Source: Saccoglossus kowalevskii (lineage: Eukaryota; Hemichordata; Enteropneusta; Harrimaniidae). From it: a stretch of 31,526 bases of DNA. The stretch's first letter is position 1, and each line of letters begins with the position of its first letter. A program made the position numbers and the translations under genes. This document shows, in pieces, positions 20,241 through 31,106 of this stretch. The DNA lies in NCBI RefSeq assembly GCF_000003605.2, contig NW_003141322.1, forward strand, positions 1 through 31,526, read 5' to 3'. The notes beneath the pieces were generated by a model that was given only the letters and a program-made list of their open reading frames with translations, was not told where the DNA came from and ran no database searches.

Positions 20241-21690
20241 TTTAGGCTTTCTGATTACGATTTACAGTATATCCACCATTTTCCAATTTTTCCAATTCTG
20301 TTAACTTTGACGTGATGTTTTATTTGCATACTGTTGTCAATAATGATTCCAATGTCTTTGGCAAGTGAAGATGTAGACCTATCAGATATTGATATTAGAA
20401 TGGTGTGAATCACTGAATGTCTGTGGAATTTGGAGCTCACGTGAACTACTCCTGGTTTGGCATACTTAATTATGAGTTTGTTTGTTTGTGATATCTCACA
20501 TACGTATATCAGTTTTGTAACATTATTGCAGCAACATTATGCGTGACGATCACCGAAGGATGCCCCAAAGAAGATGATGACAGCTTGTTTGCGATTCTGC
20601 AGATATGCATTTTATCCACTGCAGAGCAGTTCTAGTGATTCCATATCCATTGTCATGTCATTGTCATAGTGTTGAATGCTGCACTATATTTTAACAAACC
20701 TGAGCATCTATTCGATTTTTGTCAAGAGCTAGAAGTAGGTTATACAGCAGAACAGTTTCAGTAGAGTGATAAGCAGATTGCCTTTTAGAGATTACTAATA
20801 GGGTGTTGGTCAACAATGTTTTCCAATACTTTGGAGATGAACATGAGGTTAACAATAGTCCGATAGTTCTTGAGCTTATTGCAATCAAAATAAAGCTTCA
20901 TTAGAAGTGGCATGATATATGATGTTTTGAAACAGTCAGGTACAATGCCATTAAGCAGAGAATTATTGATGTCTATTATTGATGAAAGGAGCTCATCCAA
21001 GCAGATTTTAAATAGCCACGTTGGAAGTGGATCACGCTGGCATGACTAGGATGGACTTCCATTAATTACTTTGTGAACATCGTCCTCACAGAAAGGTACA
21101 AAATTGACGAAGCAATACGACATTTCACAGGGAAAGTATTAAGTGATTTGATCTAGTTATCATGGAAAAATCGACCAAGATTATTGACAAATAACTGTAA
21201 ATTGTATGAGTAGGCAGAGTGAGTGATGTGTGATGTTGCATAACTTTCCAACAATATGGAAAACTTTCTTGTCTTCACGAATACGAACTTTGCTCTGGTG
21301 GTATTTGACACATGGCATGTTTAAGCATATCTTTATAAATCTTGCATTGGTCTTTGCAAAGATGTTTGTGGATTACTAAACTGATTTTAACAGTCTCCAG
21401 TCTTCTCTTGCTGACACTATGGAGCTCCCCAGTATACCAAGGAACATTTAGCTTGAGATAAATAAACTTGGCCTCACAGGAAAATGTATGAGTCTACTAA
21501 CAACATCATTATGTTGCGCAGCAAGATCATTTAAATTTGTTGCAGGCTTGAGGACGAAGAAAAAATGTCGTCATTGAATTTTCCAATGTCAATGCTTGAT
21601 GATGCTTATTAAATTTCACCTTTTTTATCCGGACGTTCATATCTTGTCTCAAACCTGATACATATACTAGATGTTCTCTCAACACATTGT
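20240..21690 (-). mobile_element. Dead non-LTR (LINE-type, Jockey/CR1-like) retrotransposon fragment
   Basis: Reading the minus strand from 21690 downwards gives typical LINE ORF2 pieces in the correct order but in shifting frames. First comes a pre-RT linker (LNDLAAQHNDVVSRL, KLNVPWYTGELHSVSKRR). The reverse transcriptase follows (DPLPTWLFKICLDELL, NNSLLNGIVPDCFKTSYI, LKNYRTIVNLMFISKVLE, QSAYHSTETVLLYNLLLALD). Then comes a ruined motif A (KYSAAFNT where a catalytic Asp is expected) and YGITRTALQWIK. The last piece is a post-RT fragment (LAKDIGIIIDNSMQIKHHVK). The YADD region is deleted, and stops and frameshifts are frequent. It is an old, inactive copy. The clade call is approximate. Confidence 0.88.
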
Positions 21691-24600
21691 CTCTCCGATA
21701 TTAATGTAGTACTATATGCTTTTGACATAACTTGAATACAATAAATAATTATATCCGAAAGTTGAAAGGGGGAATCTTTCAATGGGAAAAAAATGTATCA
21801 AAAGAAGTGAGTGATAAATAATGTTTCAGGCGTTAATTAACTATAAAATATATACACAGATTATCTAAAATTATTTGATTTTCATTCATGACTAACAAAA
21901 AAAATATACATTCAAATGCAGGAGAAAAGTAAAATTTTGGAAAGAATATTTAAAAATAATCTTTTGTGCAACAACATTCTAAATCATGTCAAAGTCTTCC
22001 ATGGGAGCTGAACAGTTTTTTTTTTTACATAAAAGGCCAAACCTTTCAAATTCATGTTAGGTGTTCTGAATTTTTATTTATATGTATATTTTAGTGTGAT
22101 TCGATGTGGATACATTTTATTCTAAACCAAATTACCTCAGTATTAGTATTCAAACGTAATAAATATATTCCAACACACCTCCAGCTGCGATGTTGTTCGT
22201 ATTGACACCTAATATAATGTGTTAAGTTCTTATTCAATATCTATGCAAGTATGTATTTCCCACATTGCACTGTCATAATTAGAGAATTTTACATTCAACA
22301 ATTTTAATATTTTATATTTAATTGAATTCATTAGTTGCTTTTTGTAGAATATAAAGCACTATTTAGTCTGATCAGTAATATTTGTTGTGGTTGGTACTAT
22401 ATGCAGGGGCTAGAAAATATTACCCCTGTATAATTATATTTAGTTTTTTTTTCTTCCACGTCCACTTTACACTTTTCTTTAATCTGTCTCTTTTCGAAAC
22501 ACAATAATAATAATTAACTTTCTTCTTAAACTTTACATTTATCACAATATTCCTTAGTCTTTATGCCGCAAGAGAAATCGCTGAAAAGAGCTAGGTCATT
22601 TGCGAATAGAAGATACAATAATTTTAATATATTAGAGAAGACAGCTGTTTCATACCCCGAGCTAATGATTTGTCTGAATCATTCGTGTTAAACAAAGTAG
22701 AGGCAATGTTATAAACCAGCATTTATTTCAATGAAAGTGTTCAAACCTTGGGCGTCCTTTAGCTGCATGTACATGTTTTCCTCGCATACCCACATTGGCT
22801 AATTTATAAAACATTGAAAAATGATGAACGTGGTAAAATCCATTTTTCATAGTCAATGAAAGCGCAATACGGTCAACAGTGAAGAAGAGATACATATGGT
22901 TTTCAGTCCCTGTAGCCAATATAAAAACAGTGTACCTTTTTTTCCTAAAGCCACTTCATTCTTATTCTGTTTTTGCAATCATGGTGCATGTAAGTTGACA
23001 ATGTATGTACTTAAGTATGTATAAGCATAACACTATATGGCAGTTAACTGTATCATCTTTGTTTTAGCCAAAGGACCCAATTACTTGGGAAAAATACCTA
23101 GTTCCAAACTATTATTAAATAAAATGATCAGCATTTCAATAATTTTAATGGTAAAAATGTCAAGTGGTGTTACTTCACAGTCTGCACACTGCAACAGCTT
23201 TCAAAGAGAGTTGTTACAGTAAAGGACATTTCGCCCTCCCTGCACTGCCGCTCATATACATATCATTGTAGATTAGTCTGATGGAGTCCCTCAACCAAAT
23301 TATGATACATACGACCATTCATCAACAATGAGGGAGATACTAAATCAGCGATATTGAATTCATTTGCAGTTAAATCAAAATCACAGGCACATATTCAACT
23401 CATCGATGACAAGAGGGAACATGAACACTCGCGTGGTCGATCGAGGCAATTAAATCTGCCAATAGAAACCCCATGTCAAGGGATTCCAGGGATACATATG
23501 TTTTACATCAGCAGGAAAACTAATGACCCCTTGGCTTTCCTTGATGGTCCACTGGATCATGCCCTTGTCAGGTTAAAGCTATTTAAAGGACCTTCACTAA
23601 ATACGACTTCAATAACTATATCTATTTTGTGTTATTTAGCTACACGTTATTCTAGCATATATTCTCTGTCCATCCAGGTAAAAATATATTAATTTCAATT
23701 ATGGACTGATTCTGATCATGTCCCTCTCTGTTGGCTTAGACCTAAGATTGTACCTGGTGTTAATTTTCATCAGTATAGGATCCTCTTAGTCATTAGAATT
23801 ATCTATTTATGTTCAGGAACTATTGTGAGTGTATTTTAAATTTGTTCTGTATGGCACCCACTCTGTGCACAGAAATCGGGATGCAGAGAACTACTAAAGT
23901 CACCACCTCATCAATCAGAGTTCACACACAGATTGAAGTGCAGACACATTACATTGAAATGCATACGAAATACCGCTATCACCGACAGCTATTTAGTCGT
24001 CGATTGTCACGAATGAACGAATATGTGTTTCAATCTTAATTGCATCTATTCTCGATATCCTTAAAACGCTCAAGTAAATATTGCCTAGTTTGTGAGTGTG
24101 GGTCATTTCGTACAGTGGCGTAAATATTATTGCAATTGGAGAATGTTCGGAACCGGAAGGCAGCATTGGGACGTACCAATATCGATTTATGAGGAGTTTA
24201 AGGTTCTTTTTTTATATACATGGTTCGTTCCCATAAGCAATTGTTAAAATTTGGTGATCGACATTTAAAAATACTTTATTTCAATCAAACAAAGTTTTTT
24301 TCTGTATTCATCAAAAAACAACACTTGAAACAAAAAAAGTTCACATCGAGTAATATCGAGTCATAACGCCTTTGCGTTTCCGTGCGAAAAAAGTCCACTC
24401 CAAAACGATCGATTTTCAGTTATATAGGTTGTGATATAGATCACTCCGAATACGAAGAATTAGCTAAGAAGATTAGCTAAGAAGAAATACGATGAAGATT
24501 TTTCGTTTCGACATTGTGAATTTTTTTCGTTTTTATGCAGGAAACTGTAGCATTTTACAAAGTAAAATCATATTTTTGAAAGTTATTATTATTTATTTAT

Positions 24601-25740
24601 TATTCACCGTATTTCAGCCATAATTCAAAACATATAAAACGAAAAAACATAGAGAATATAGCATATTGTCCTTTGTTTGGTGTGCACATGAAAAAAAATA
24701 TTTGTTATATATTTCAGAATTGTCTTCTTCAAGTTTTCCCCCAAAACACTAACAATGTCGAAAACAGATAGTTTTGATCGTAGTATTAAGGGGTGTTTTA
24801 TGAATTTGTCGACTTGCGATATATCATATACTAGCTATATGGATAGTCGTCCGGTGAAACAATTAAACGCTCTAATACGCATGTGCGCTGATCATTGTTT
24901 TTTTTTCTAGCAAAAGTATACTTTATATTAATACTGTAACATTGTGTTGCAAAAGTTTTTTTTTTTTTTAGTTCGCGCTAAATCTTAATTTGGTCAAATT
25001 TGTTACATCTAATAAGATGCAGTTTATGTATATTTGTCTGCACTTGAATACATTTATAACAATAACAGAATACTAGTACCGTAAGTCTACATAGGTCTTC
25101 TAATTACACGCATACATTTTATTGCTGTCTAGTTTTGTAATGTGTGTTCTCTATTTCGTCACGGCGAAATCCACAATCAGGATATATGTACAGGATATAA
25201 CACCGACGAAAATAATCAACGAGCGGTTCTAATTTAACCACTTTAATCAATCTCACAGTCTACCATTAATAATGGTGGCGGTGGCGTCGCCAATGACGAT
25301 TTGTGGAACCCCAAGAGAGTGATGTATTTGTATTACGGAACGTAAATTATACGTTTCCAGCCTTAGAAGACGTCAAGATTTGATTGTGATTGCGTATACT
25401 GATTTTACGATAGAGAACGTATCTCAATTGCATTCCTGGAATTTTGCGATGTGAAATTCGTGGCATGGTTACTGTAATAACATCACTGCATATCAGAGAA
25501 AATAAGCTAAATTATTTTACAGATTTCTGAATAATTATTAAAAAGCTACAATTTCAATAATAGCATACTCAGTAATATTTTACATACATTGAATTCGGGT
25601 TCGTGACCTCTCAATTTGGCCATATTATATCGAGGCTTCATTAGATATAATGATAATTCTAATTGAGCTAGAGGGTTTGCATTGGGCGGGGTAGGCTACT
25701 TATTTCTCTATCAAGTTCAGGTAATCAGGTTGCATTTGTA
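21690..25740. other. Long AT-rich gene-poor stretch
   Basis: No gene is established. A minus-strand open frame at 22728-22919 ends just before AATAAA but has no known domain. An exon-like plus-strand open stretch lies at 23370-23571. A 13-base direct duplication (ATTAGCTAAGAAG) lies near 24458-24483. Poly-T runs near 22018, 24898 and 24957 are homopolymers. Confidence 0.45.
23370..23571 (+). other. Exon-like open segment, unidentified
   Basis: An acceptor (GAATTCATTTGCAG) and a donor (GTCAG followed by GTTAAA) enclose 202 bases. They stay open in one frame, reading KSKSQAHIQLIDDKREHEHS and on to DGPLDHALVR. Composition is less AT-rich than the flanks. A second open piece with SDHVPLCWLRPKIVPGVNF lies near 23712-23830. 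The protein is not recognised; decayed mobile-element coding sequence is possible. Confidence 0.2.
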
Positions 25741-26230
25741 GTTACATTGAACGTACCTTCCATGGTAGTTAGAAGTGCATGGGAGTCGCGGCAACGCATG
25801 TGCGAGAACATTTTTTCCCATAATCCAATGCGCTATTCTGGCAACTTGACCGAAGCACGAACACGATTTTTGATCGACACGCGATATTCGCTATATTTAA
25901 TAAAACACCGGCTTTCTGTTCCAATCATCCAAGAAAATCTTAATATCTTGTTTTTTGTACTCTTTTTTTCAGCGCAACACTCAAAATCGCTATCTTTGGG
26001 CGTATGGGTCCACAGTCACTTGTCATGTTTGGGGGTATGCGTGCATGCGAGCATGCGTTGAGTGACGGCCATCGTCCTTTAACCGAATCCGCGGAAAACG
26101 CCGCTCACGGGATATGTCGTTAATCATTGAACCTTTGTTCTGTCACGTAGCTCTGCCATCGATCTTGCTTGGTCAACATTGATGTTGTAGCCTCGCTTAT
26201 TACTCACAGCGCTAGGGATTCTGGGATATA
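25740..26230. promoter_or_regulatory. CpG-richer promoter-like block with ZNF143-type motifs
   Basis: GC is close to half here, against about a third around it. TTCCCATAATCCAATGCG (about 25814-25831) and, on the minus strand, ATCCCAGAATCCCTAGCG (about 26207-26226) both fit the ZNF143/Staf consensus. A CATGCG-rich patch lies at 26037-26058, and CACGTAGCTCTGCC lies near 26144. It could be a distal or alternative promoter for the GPCR 1.6-2 kb away, or for a minus-strand transcript. The open frame at 25747-26061 through it has no domain. Confidence 0.35.
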
Positions 26231-26542
26231 AACAGTTAAATTAAAATAAATATAAATTAGTAAATTTATCTGAGATGCGAAAATTTCATTTACTTTATGC
26301 AGCATGTGTATATGACAATTAAACTACATGTATTACTCGACGAATCTGATAAGCGATTGGTTAATGTTCATTGCCTGATGGCGGGGGACTGTGAATGTAG
26401 GATTATTTTACACAACTATCATTACCCAGACACTTTTTGATAAACAAAATCCAAACAGCTAGTTCTTCTAGTTTCGTGATATTCTTGAGACTAATATTCT
26501 AAATGCTAGTAGTGATGAAATGTGAGTTGTCCAACTCTCGTG

Positions 26543-26731
26543 TTACTGTAACAATGAAAATGAATTGTGTCCCGAAATGCTAGTGTATTCAAATTCAGAA
26601 TTGGTCTTATTTTTGAAACATTGAAAGGCTGCAAGGTGCACGTGGTACTTAGTAACTGATAAAAGATGTGCACTGCACGCTGTCACTATTGAAACTACAC
26701 TTAGTGTCGTCAATTTAAATGTCGCCATCAT
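26543..26731 (-). CDS. Small ORF with signal-peptide-like N-terminus (speculative)
   Basis: The minus-strand frame of 62 codons starts MMATFKLTTLSVVSIVTACS, which would pass as a signal peptide, and ends at TGA or earlier at a splice donor. There is no conserved mature domain and base composition is not coding-like. It could be the first exon of a secreted-protein gene running towards lower coordinates. It could equally be chance. Confidence 0.18.
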   Translation of the reverse strand: MMATFKLTTLSVVSIVTACSAHLLSVTKYHVHLAAFQCFKNKTNSEFEYTSISGHNSFSLLQ

Positions 26732-26734
26732 ATT

Positions 26735-27640
26735 TCTTCTGTTTCTGTCAACTTGAATTGCAATTAAAGGTAATTCAATATAATAGTTGGTTTATTTTGC
26801 AGTAAAAACATTAACCCATGTTTAAATGGCAAAAAGATATCGGAACAAATCAGTCAGCCATACTGAACTACGAACTCGTTCAATCACTGTGACAGCCGCT
26901 AATTTGTATGAACGTAATTTCACTGTTCCATAACTAGAACGCTAAAATATTAACGCAAGAGTGTGCGCAAAAAAACAAGCAAGTTTCAAAAGGAAATGCG
27001 ATGAAAGTTTAATTTGAAAAAAATTAAATGCCAGAGAAATAGTAATTTGGAAATCAGTGACCAATTACTTTCCATGTGTGGTTCAATCGTATTTATAGTC
27101 CCGTCGTGGAAACATGTATCCAGAAGTAATAAAATTGAGGAAAATCAATGAAATTAAGCCTACCTTTGAAATACTTGGTTATCTATAAAATTTTTTGTCA
27201 CTTTATATTACTCCCGAGACTGTCGTATAACAGAGATAACTTCAAAGGACAAATAAATAAAACAAAGACAAATAAAAGTCCATTTATCAAAATATCATAA
27301 ATAATTGATAATACACGTTCATTAAATGGATATTGCATAGGTCAGAAGGAAAACTGCGGTCAATGTCAATGCCGATGCACGGTCATTTATTTATTTAGTT
27401 TGCTATTTATAACTCGGTCTCGGTAGAGATAATTTATCGTGACATGCATGCTTGTCATTACTAAGTACACTTCGCACGTTTTAACCTTTCTTGCGTCGTC
27501 CTCTGAGACCTACGCTACAGTAACTGTCAAAACGATCGTCGACGCAGCACATACATTGCCTGCAGACTGTTGGGCCCCCCTGCTCAGCTCGGCACAAGTG
27601 TCACGTGACTTAAAGCTTCAAGCTTGTCTTCAGTCTTGAG
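26735..27640. other. GPCR upstream region
   Basis: No supported gene. Its last 200 bases are GC-raised (E-box TCACGTGA near 27601), consistent with a proximal promoter. The open frame at 27439-27639 is without motifs. Confidence 0.45.
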
Positions 27641-27647
27641 CCGGGGA

Positions 27648-27655
27648 TTATATAG
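27648..27655 (+). promoter_or_regulatory. Candidate TATA box of the GPCR gene
   Basis: TTATATAG within GGGGATTATATAGCAAG, about 130 bp upstream of the chosen ATG (27782). No other strong core-promoter element is nearer. Confidence 0.4.
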
Positions 27656-27781
27656 CAAGTGAAATTGTATAGCCGCTCAATTAACCGCTGTTCTGACGTG
27701 GTGTGGCTGTAGGAAATACATCCATCCATCTATCTGTATGTCGATCTTTCTCATCTTGGTGTCTTCTGCTTGCATGTCGTT

Positions 27782-28879
27782 ATGATTCCCAATCTGTTTG
27801 CCTCTAATATTTCAAAATCGTCTGGGATCAGCATAAATGACGTCACGGCTTACCCAGGAATGCGCTACCTATTTGTAACAGTTTATGGACTAACTATAAC
27901 AGTGGGGACGATCGGAAATACCATGCTTCTTTACGCTCTATGTCGGGGTCGCGGTTTGAGGACTGTGTCAAACATCTACTTAGCCAACCTCGCAATGTGT
28001 AACCTGTCGATGTTATTGATGGACGCGCCTGTGAAAATACTATCTCTAATATTTTCGACTTTGACTCCGAACCAGTTAAACGATACAATTTGTCACGTGA
28101 CCTCGTTTGTGACATTGGTCTCGGGCTCATCGTCTTTACTCACGATGTTAGTACTTAGCATTGAGCGCTACATCGCTGTTTGTCGTCCGATGAAGTTCCG
28201 TACGGCGTGCACAGTGAAGACGGCCATCGTGATCACCGTACTGACGTGGGTCGTATGCAGTGTGTTCATGTTACCCTTGGCGTTGCAGTCCTCCGCGGCA
28301 TCCGTTGTCCGGATATCGACATACGGTTATGATGACTACACAATCAGAACATTTTGCCTAACAGAAATTGACAGTAAGCGGATCGCCTCACCGGCATATT
28401 ATACATTTCTGCTAACGGCGTTCTTAGTTACACCGATTCTTACGGCAATTCCGGCGTACTTGAGCATAATATACAAACTACGTAAAACAAGTGTGAACAT
28501 GAACGTGGAACACATAAGCCTCAGGAAGAGATTGTCAAAAATGATGATTTGGGTTCTGTTGGTTTTCATAATATCGTGGCTACCTTTTATTTGTATGTCT
28601 TTAGTTTCTGCCTCAGGTTTTAGAATGTATCGAGATAATATCCTGTGTCTTTATCTTGTTGTCATCTGGTTTGTATTTGTAGGATACGCAATTAATCCAT
28701 ACATTTATATACATTACTCGGACACTTTTCGAAATCAATTACGCAAATTATCATTCTTCAGTCCAGTGTCTGGAAAAGACAACAATGTCAACAAACGGTT
28801 CTCAGTTTTACATAACACTACTTGTCGTAAATATTCGTCGACTGCTCGGCGACTCAAACATCCATCTTACGATCTGTAG
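27782..28879 (+). CDS. Rhodopsin-class (class A) GPCR, probable peptide receptor
   Basis: A single-exon frame of 365 residues from ATG at 27782 to TAG. The four upstream codons of the open frame start at a TTG, so the first ATG is preferred. Seven membrane helices begin near residues 28, 64, 101, 145, 205, 253 and 288. Landmarks are Asn46 (1.50), Cys104 (3.25), the ERY motif at 128-130, Trp156 (4.50), Cys192 in loop 2, Pro218 and Tyr226 in helix 5, SWLP at 265-268 and NPYIY at 305-309. Helix 8 is DTFRNQLRKL. Position 3.32 is Thr, so it is not an aminergic receptor. Position 2.50 is Asn74 instead of the usual Asp. An N-glycosylation site (NIS) is at residue 9. The overall look fits bilaterian neuropeptide receptors (TRH/neuromedin/CCK-like group), but ligand and subfamily cannot be assigned. 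It would signal through G proteins at the plasma membrane. The frame is intact. Confidence 0.93.
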   Translation: MIPNLFASNISKSSGISINDVTAYPGMRYLFVTVYGLTITVGTIGNTMLLYALCRGRGLRTVSNIYLANLAMCNLSMLLMDAPVKILSLIFSTLTPNQLNDTICHVTSFVTLVSGSSSLLTMLVLSIERYIAVCRPMKFRTACTVKTAIVITVLTWVVCSVFMLPLALQSSAASVVRISTYGYDDYTIRTFCLTEIDSKRIASPAYYTFLLTAFLVTPILTAIPAYLSIIYKLRKTSVNMNVEHISLRKRLSKMMIWVLLVFIISWLPFICMSLVSASGFRMYRDNILCLYLVVIWFVFVGYAINPYIYIHYSDTFRNQLRKLSFFSPVSGKDNNVNKRFSVLHNTTCRKYSSTARRLKHPSYDL

Positions 28880-29012
28880 AGGCCGTTATTGACACATGAC
28901 AAAACAGCGCCACCACTGGTCATTTTCATGCATGGGTTCAGACGTCCCAGACATATTATATATACTAGTATGTTCAGGTTTAATATTCAGTGCAGTACTT
29001 GTAATTTAAAAA

Positions 29013-29018
29013 AATAAA
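29013..29018 (+). terminator. Poly(A) signal AATAAA after the GPCR
   Basis: A hexamer about 135 bp downstream of the GPCR stop codon, on the same strand, in an A-rich stretch. Confidence 0.45.
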
Positions 29019-29019
29019 A

Positions 29020-29655
29020 AATAATTTAGGGTAAAGATTTAAGGAGATTCCATATATGTGGTCATATATAACAGTGTATGTTGACATGCATATTATTAGA
29101 TCAAGTTTTTCAAAATCATCAAAAAAGAAAACTACACACAACAAAAAAGTTGCCTCATTGTTTAAATACCATTTGGCATTATTTTGCTTCACATATGTAC
29201 GAGAATACTTTGTATGTACTTTAAGCAAAGTTTAGTAAACATTTAATATAATCGAGACCAAAAACAGACTTAACTTCCACTAGCAATTTTTTTTTCTGCA
29301 GCCCTGTTGCGGGCTGTGTAGTGTCACGGTGTACGTGTGTTACTTATTTTTTTCTGTATGGAAGGGAAATGGGAAATGACGTGTAAAAATCGCGTCTGAT
29401 TCATGTACATGTAGTGAACTTCATGTTGCATTCAACCACGTATCACGTGCTTTAGATCATTCAGTAGAATAATCATGTATTCACACCACTCGTCGCATCG
29501 TTGGTCATGAAAAACAGTACCTTCCCAGTAAACAGGTATCGATGAGAACGAAAAAAACAAGTACTGTTTGGAACAAAGAAAAAGATTTCTTGGTAAACGG
29601 GCATTGCTGGAAACAATGAAACTAATACTTTTAAAAAATCGCACAATGTTATGTG
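29020..29655. other. AT-rich intergenic DNA
   Basis: No gene seen. A small stem (CAGCCC and GGGCTG at about 29299-29316) follows a poly-T/pyrimidine run. Confidence 0.45.
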
Positions 29656-29656
29656 T

Positions 29657-31106
29657 TTTGGACACTTTTTAAAACAAAGATTTTTTTAGATAATTCAGGT
29701 CAACAAAAGTACACATTCATGCACAATATATAATTTTTTGTGTCACCAGCCTACGATTTGACATGTGGCATTATATCTCTGCCATAGACACCAGTGATAA
29801 AAGTACTTACAAAATGGCCACTAACCACTAATTTAAACATACAACCACCATTTTCTTGAAAATTAGGCTGGTAACCCCAACTTCGTTTAAAGTCAATATC
29901 CTTAAATTCCCCGGGAGTACAAATTACTTCAAAATGAATACATTTTTTGTATTTGCATTTATGAGTAGGCTTCTTGATGTCAAAAGATAGAGCCCTCAGT
30001 TTGCTGCAAAGCCACAATGATGAGAAATATTAGCCAGTGGTGCAAAATGCGGTAGCTCATTGGTGGGTGGTGACTGTTGATGAAATTCACGTACTAGCAG
30101 CAAAAAACGAGAAGGGGGCTAAGCTTAGTGTGGCTTTAGTTTTTAAATACATCAGTCAATTCATAAACGTCTTTACTGCTTTGTCCTAAGAAATGTACAT
30201 TGTCACTTTCATATTTGTCACTGCTGAGAGTACCCTTTCGCATTAGCCAAATTGCAGAGAAAATCCACTAACTTGATAGAACGCGTTTGCTTCCAATTGG
30301 ATTGAGTTTGGTGGTAGGTTTTTGAGCATAGTTCTAATAGCTCTACTATAAAACCCATGTGCCAATCGGAGCTTGACGAATTTCATAGGACAGTGTCATT
30401 AAGTACTCCGCTGGCAAATATAGAAGCAGTAGTTTCCGACCCTACTCTGTCAGAGATAATAGCAGTAGTTGAGAGTTGGGTGACATGGTTTCCCAGGAGT
30501 TTTTCCTATTAATGAAAATTACAGTTCTGCATATGCGTTGATGTTGTCCCAACTGACTGTCCCATGCATAAGCTACTTGGCAAAAGATGCATGTCACATA
30601 TACCACTTTCTTGGTGTTCAGTGGTGTGGCAAACAGACCAAGAGATCGAGCAGCCATAGTGAGAATTGCCATTTGATAGCATTGAATTTCTAATGGGTTC
30701 TGTCACACACTCTCTAAATTGATCAGAAGCTATTCAGACAAGTGTATAAGACACAAAACATTCATGGTTACATGATTTAAGGTCGAAGCCTACTCAAATT
30801 AAAAACCCAGAATTTATTCATTTTGCAATAAATTGTACTCCAAGACAATACAAGAATATTGACTTAAAAAAAAGTTGGGGGTCATCAGCCTTTTTTTCAA
30901 GAAATTAATGGTTGTATTTTAGTGGAAAGTCTCCATTTTGACACTATTATAACACTTTTACTACAGGTTCCTATGGAAGAGATATTATGCAATATCTCAA
31001 AAACTAGCCTGGTGACATGGGCTGAAAAAATCATATATTGTTAATGATGGAGTACTTTTTGTTGTTCTGAATTATTTAAAAAATCTGGGTTATAAAAAAG
31101 TGTCAA
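29657..31106. mobile_element. Foldback element with ~320-bp inverted arms
   Basis: The left arm (29657-29975, read on the minus strand) aligns along its length with the right arm (30784-31106, plus strand). Shared phrases, in order, are GAAGCCTACTCA, TTGTACTCC, ATATTGACTT, AAGTTGGGG, TTTTCAAGAAA, TGGTTGTAT, GAGATAT.ATGC, GGTGACA, CTGAATTAT and AAAAGTGTC. Arm lengths match (319 and 323), and about 808 bp of spacer lies between. The spacer holds open minus-strand frames (about 30442-30706) with no recognised transposase motif. The right end abuts the 34-nt core of the terminal repeat. It is likely a non-autonomous DNA element or an inverted duplication. Target-site duplications are not clear. 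Confidence 0.78.

Noticed and set aside
25747-26061. 104-codon plus-strand frame
   Set aside because: No domain; the sequence looks like a promoter-type CpG block, with low-complexity GCATGCG repeats at its end.
29814-30005. Minus-strand exon with good acceptor (GGCTTTGCAG) and donor (GTAAGT)
   Set aside because: It lies in the left arm of the foldback element; the partner arm has a stop in the matching frame, so the splice-like signals are not proof of a gene.
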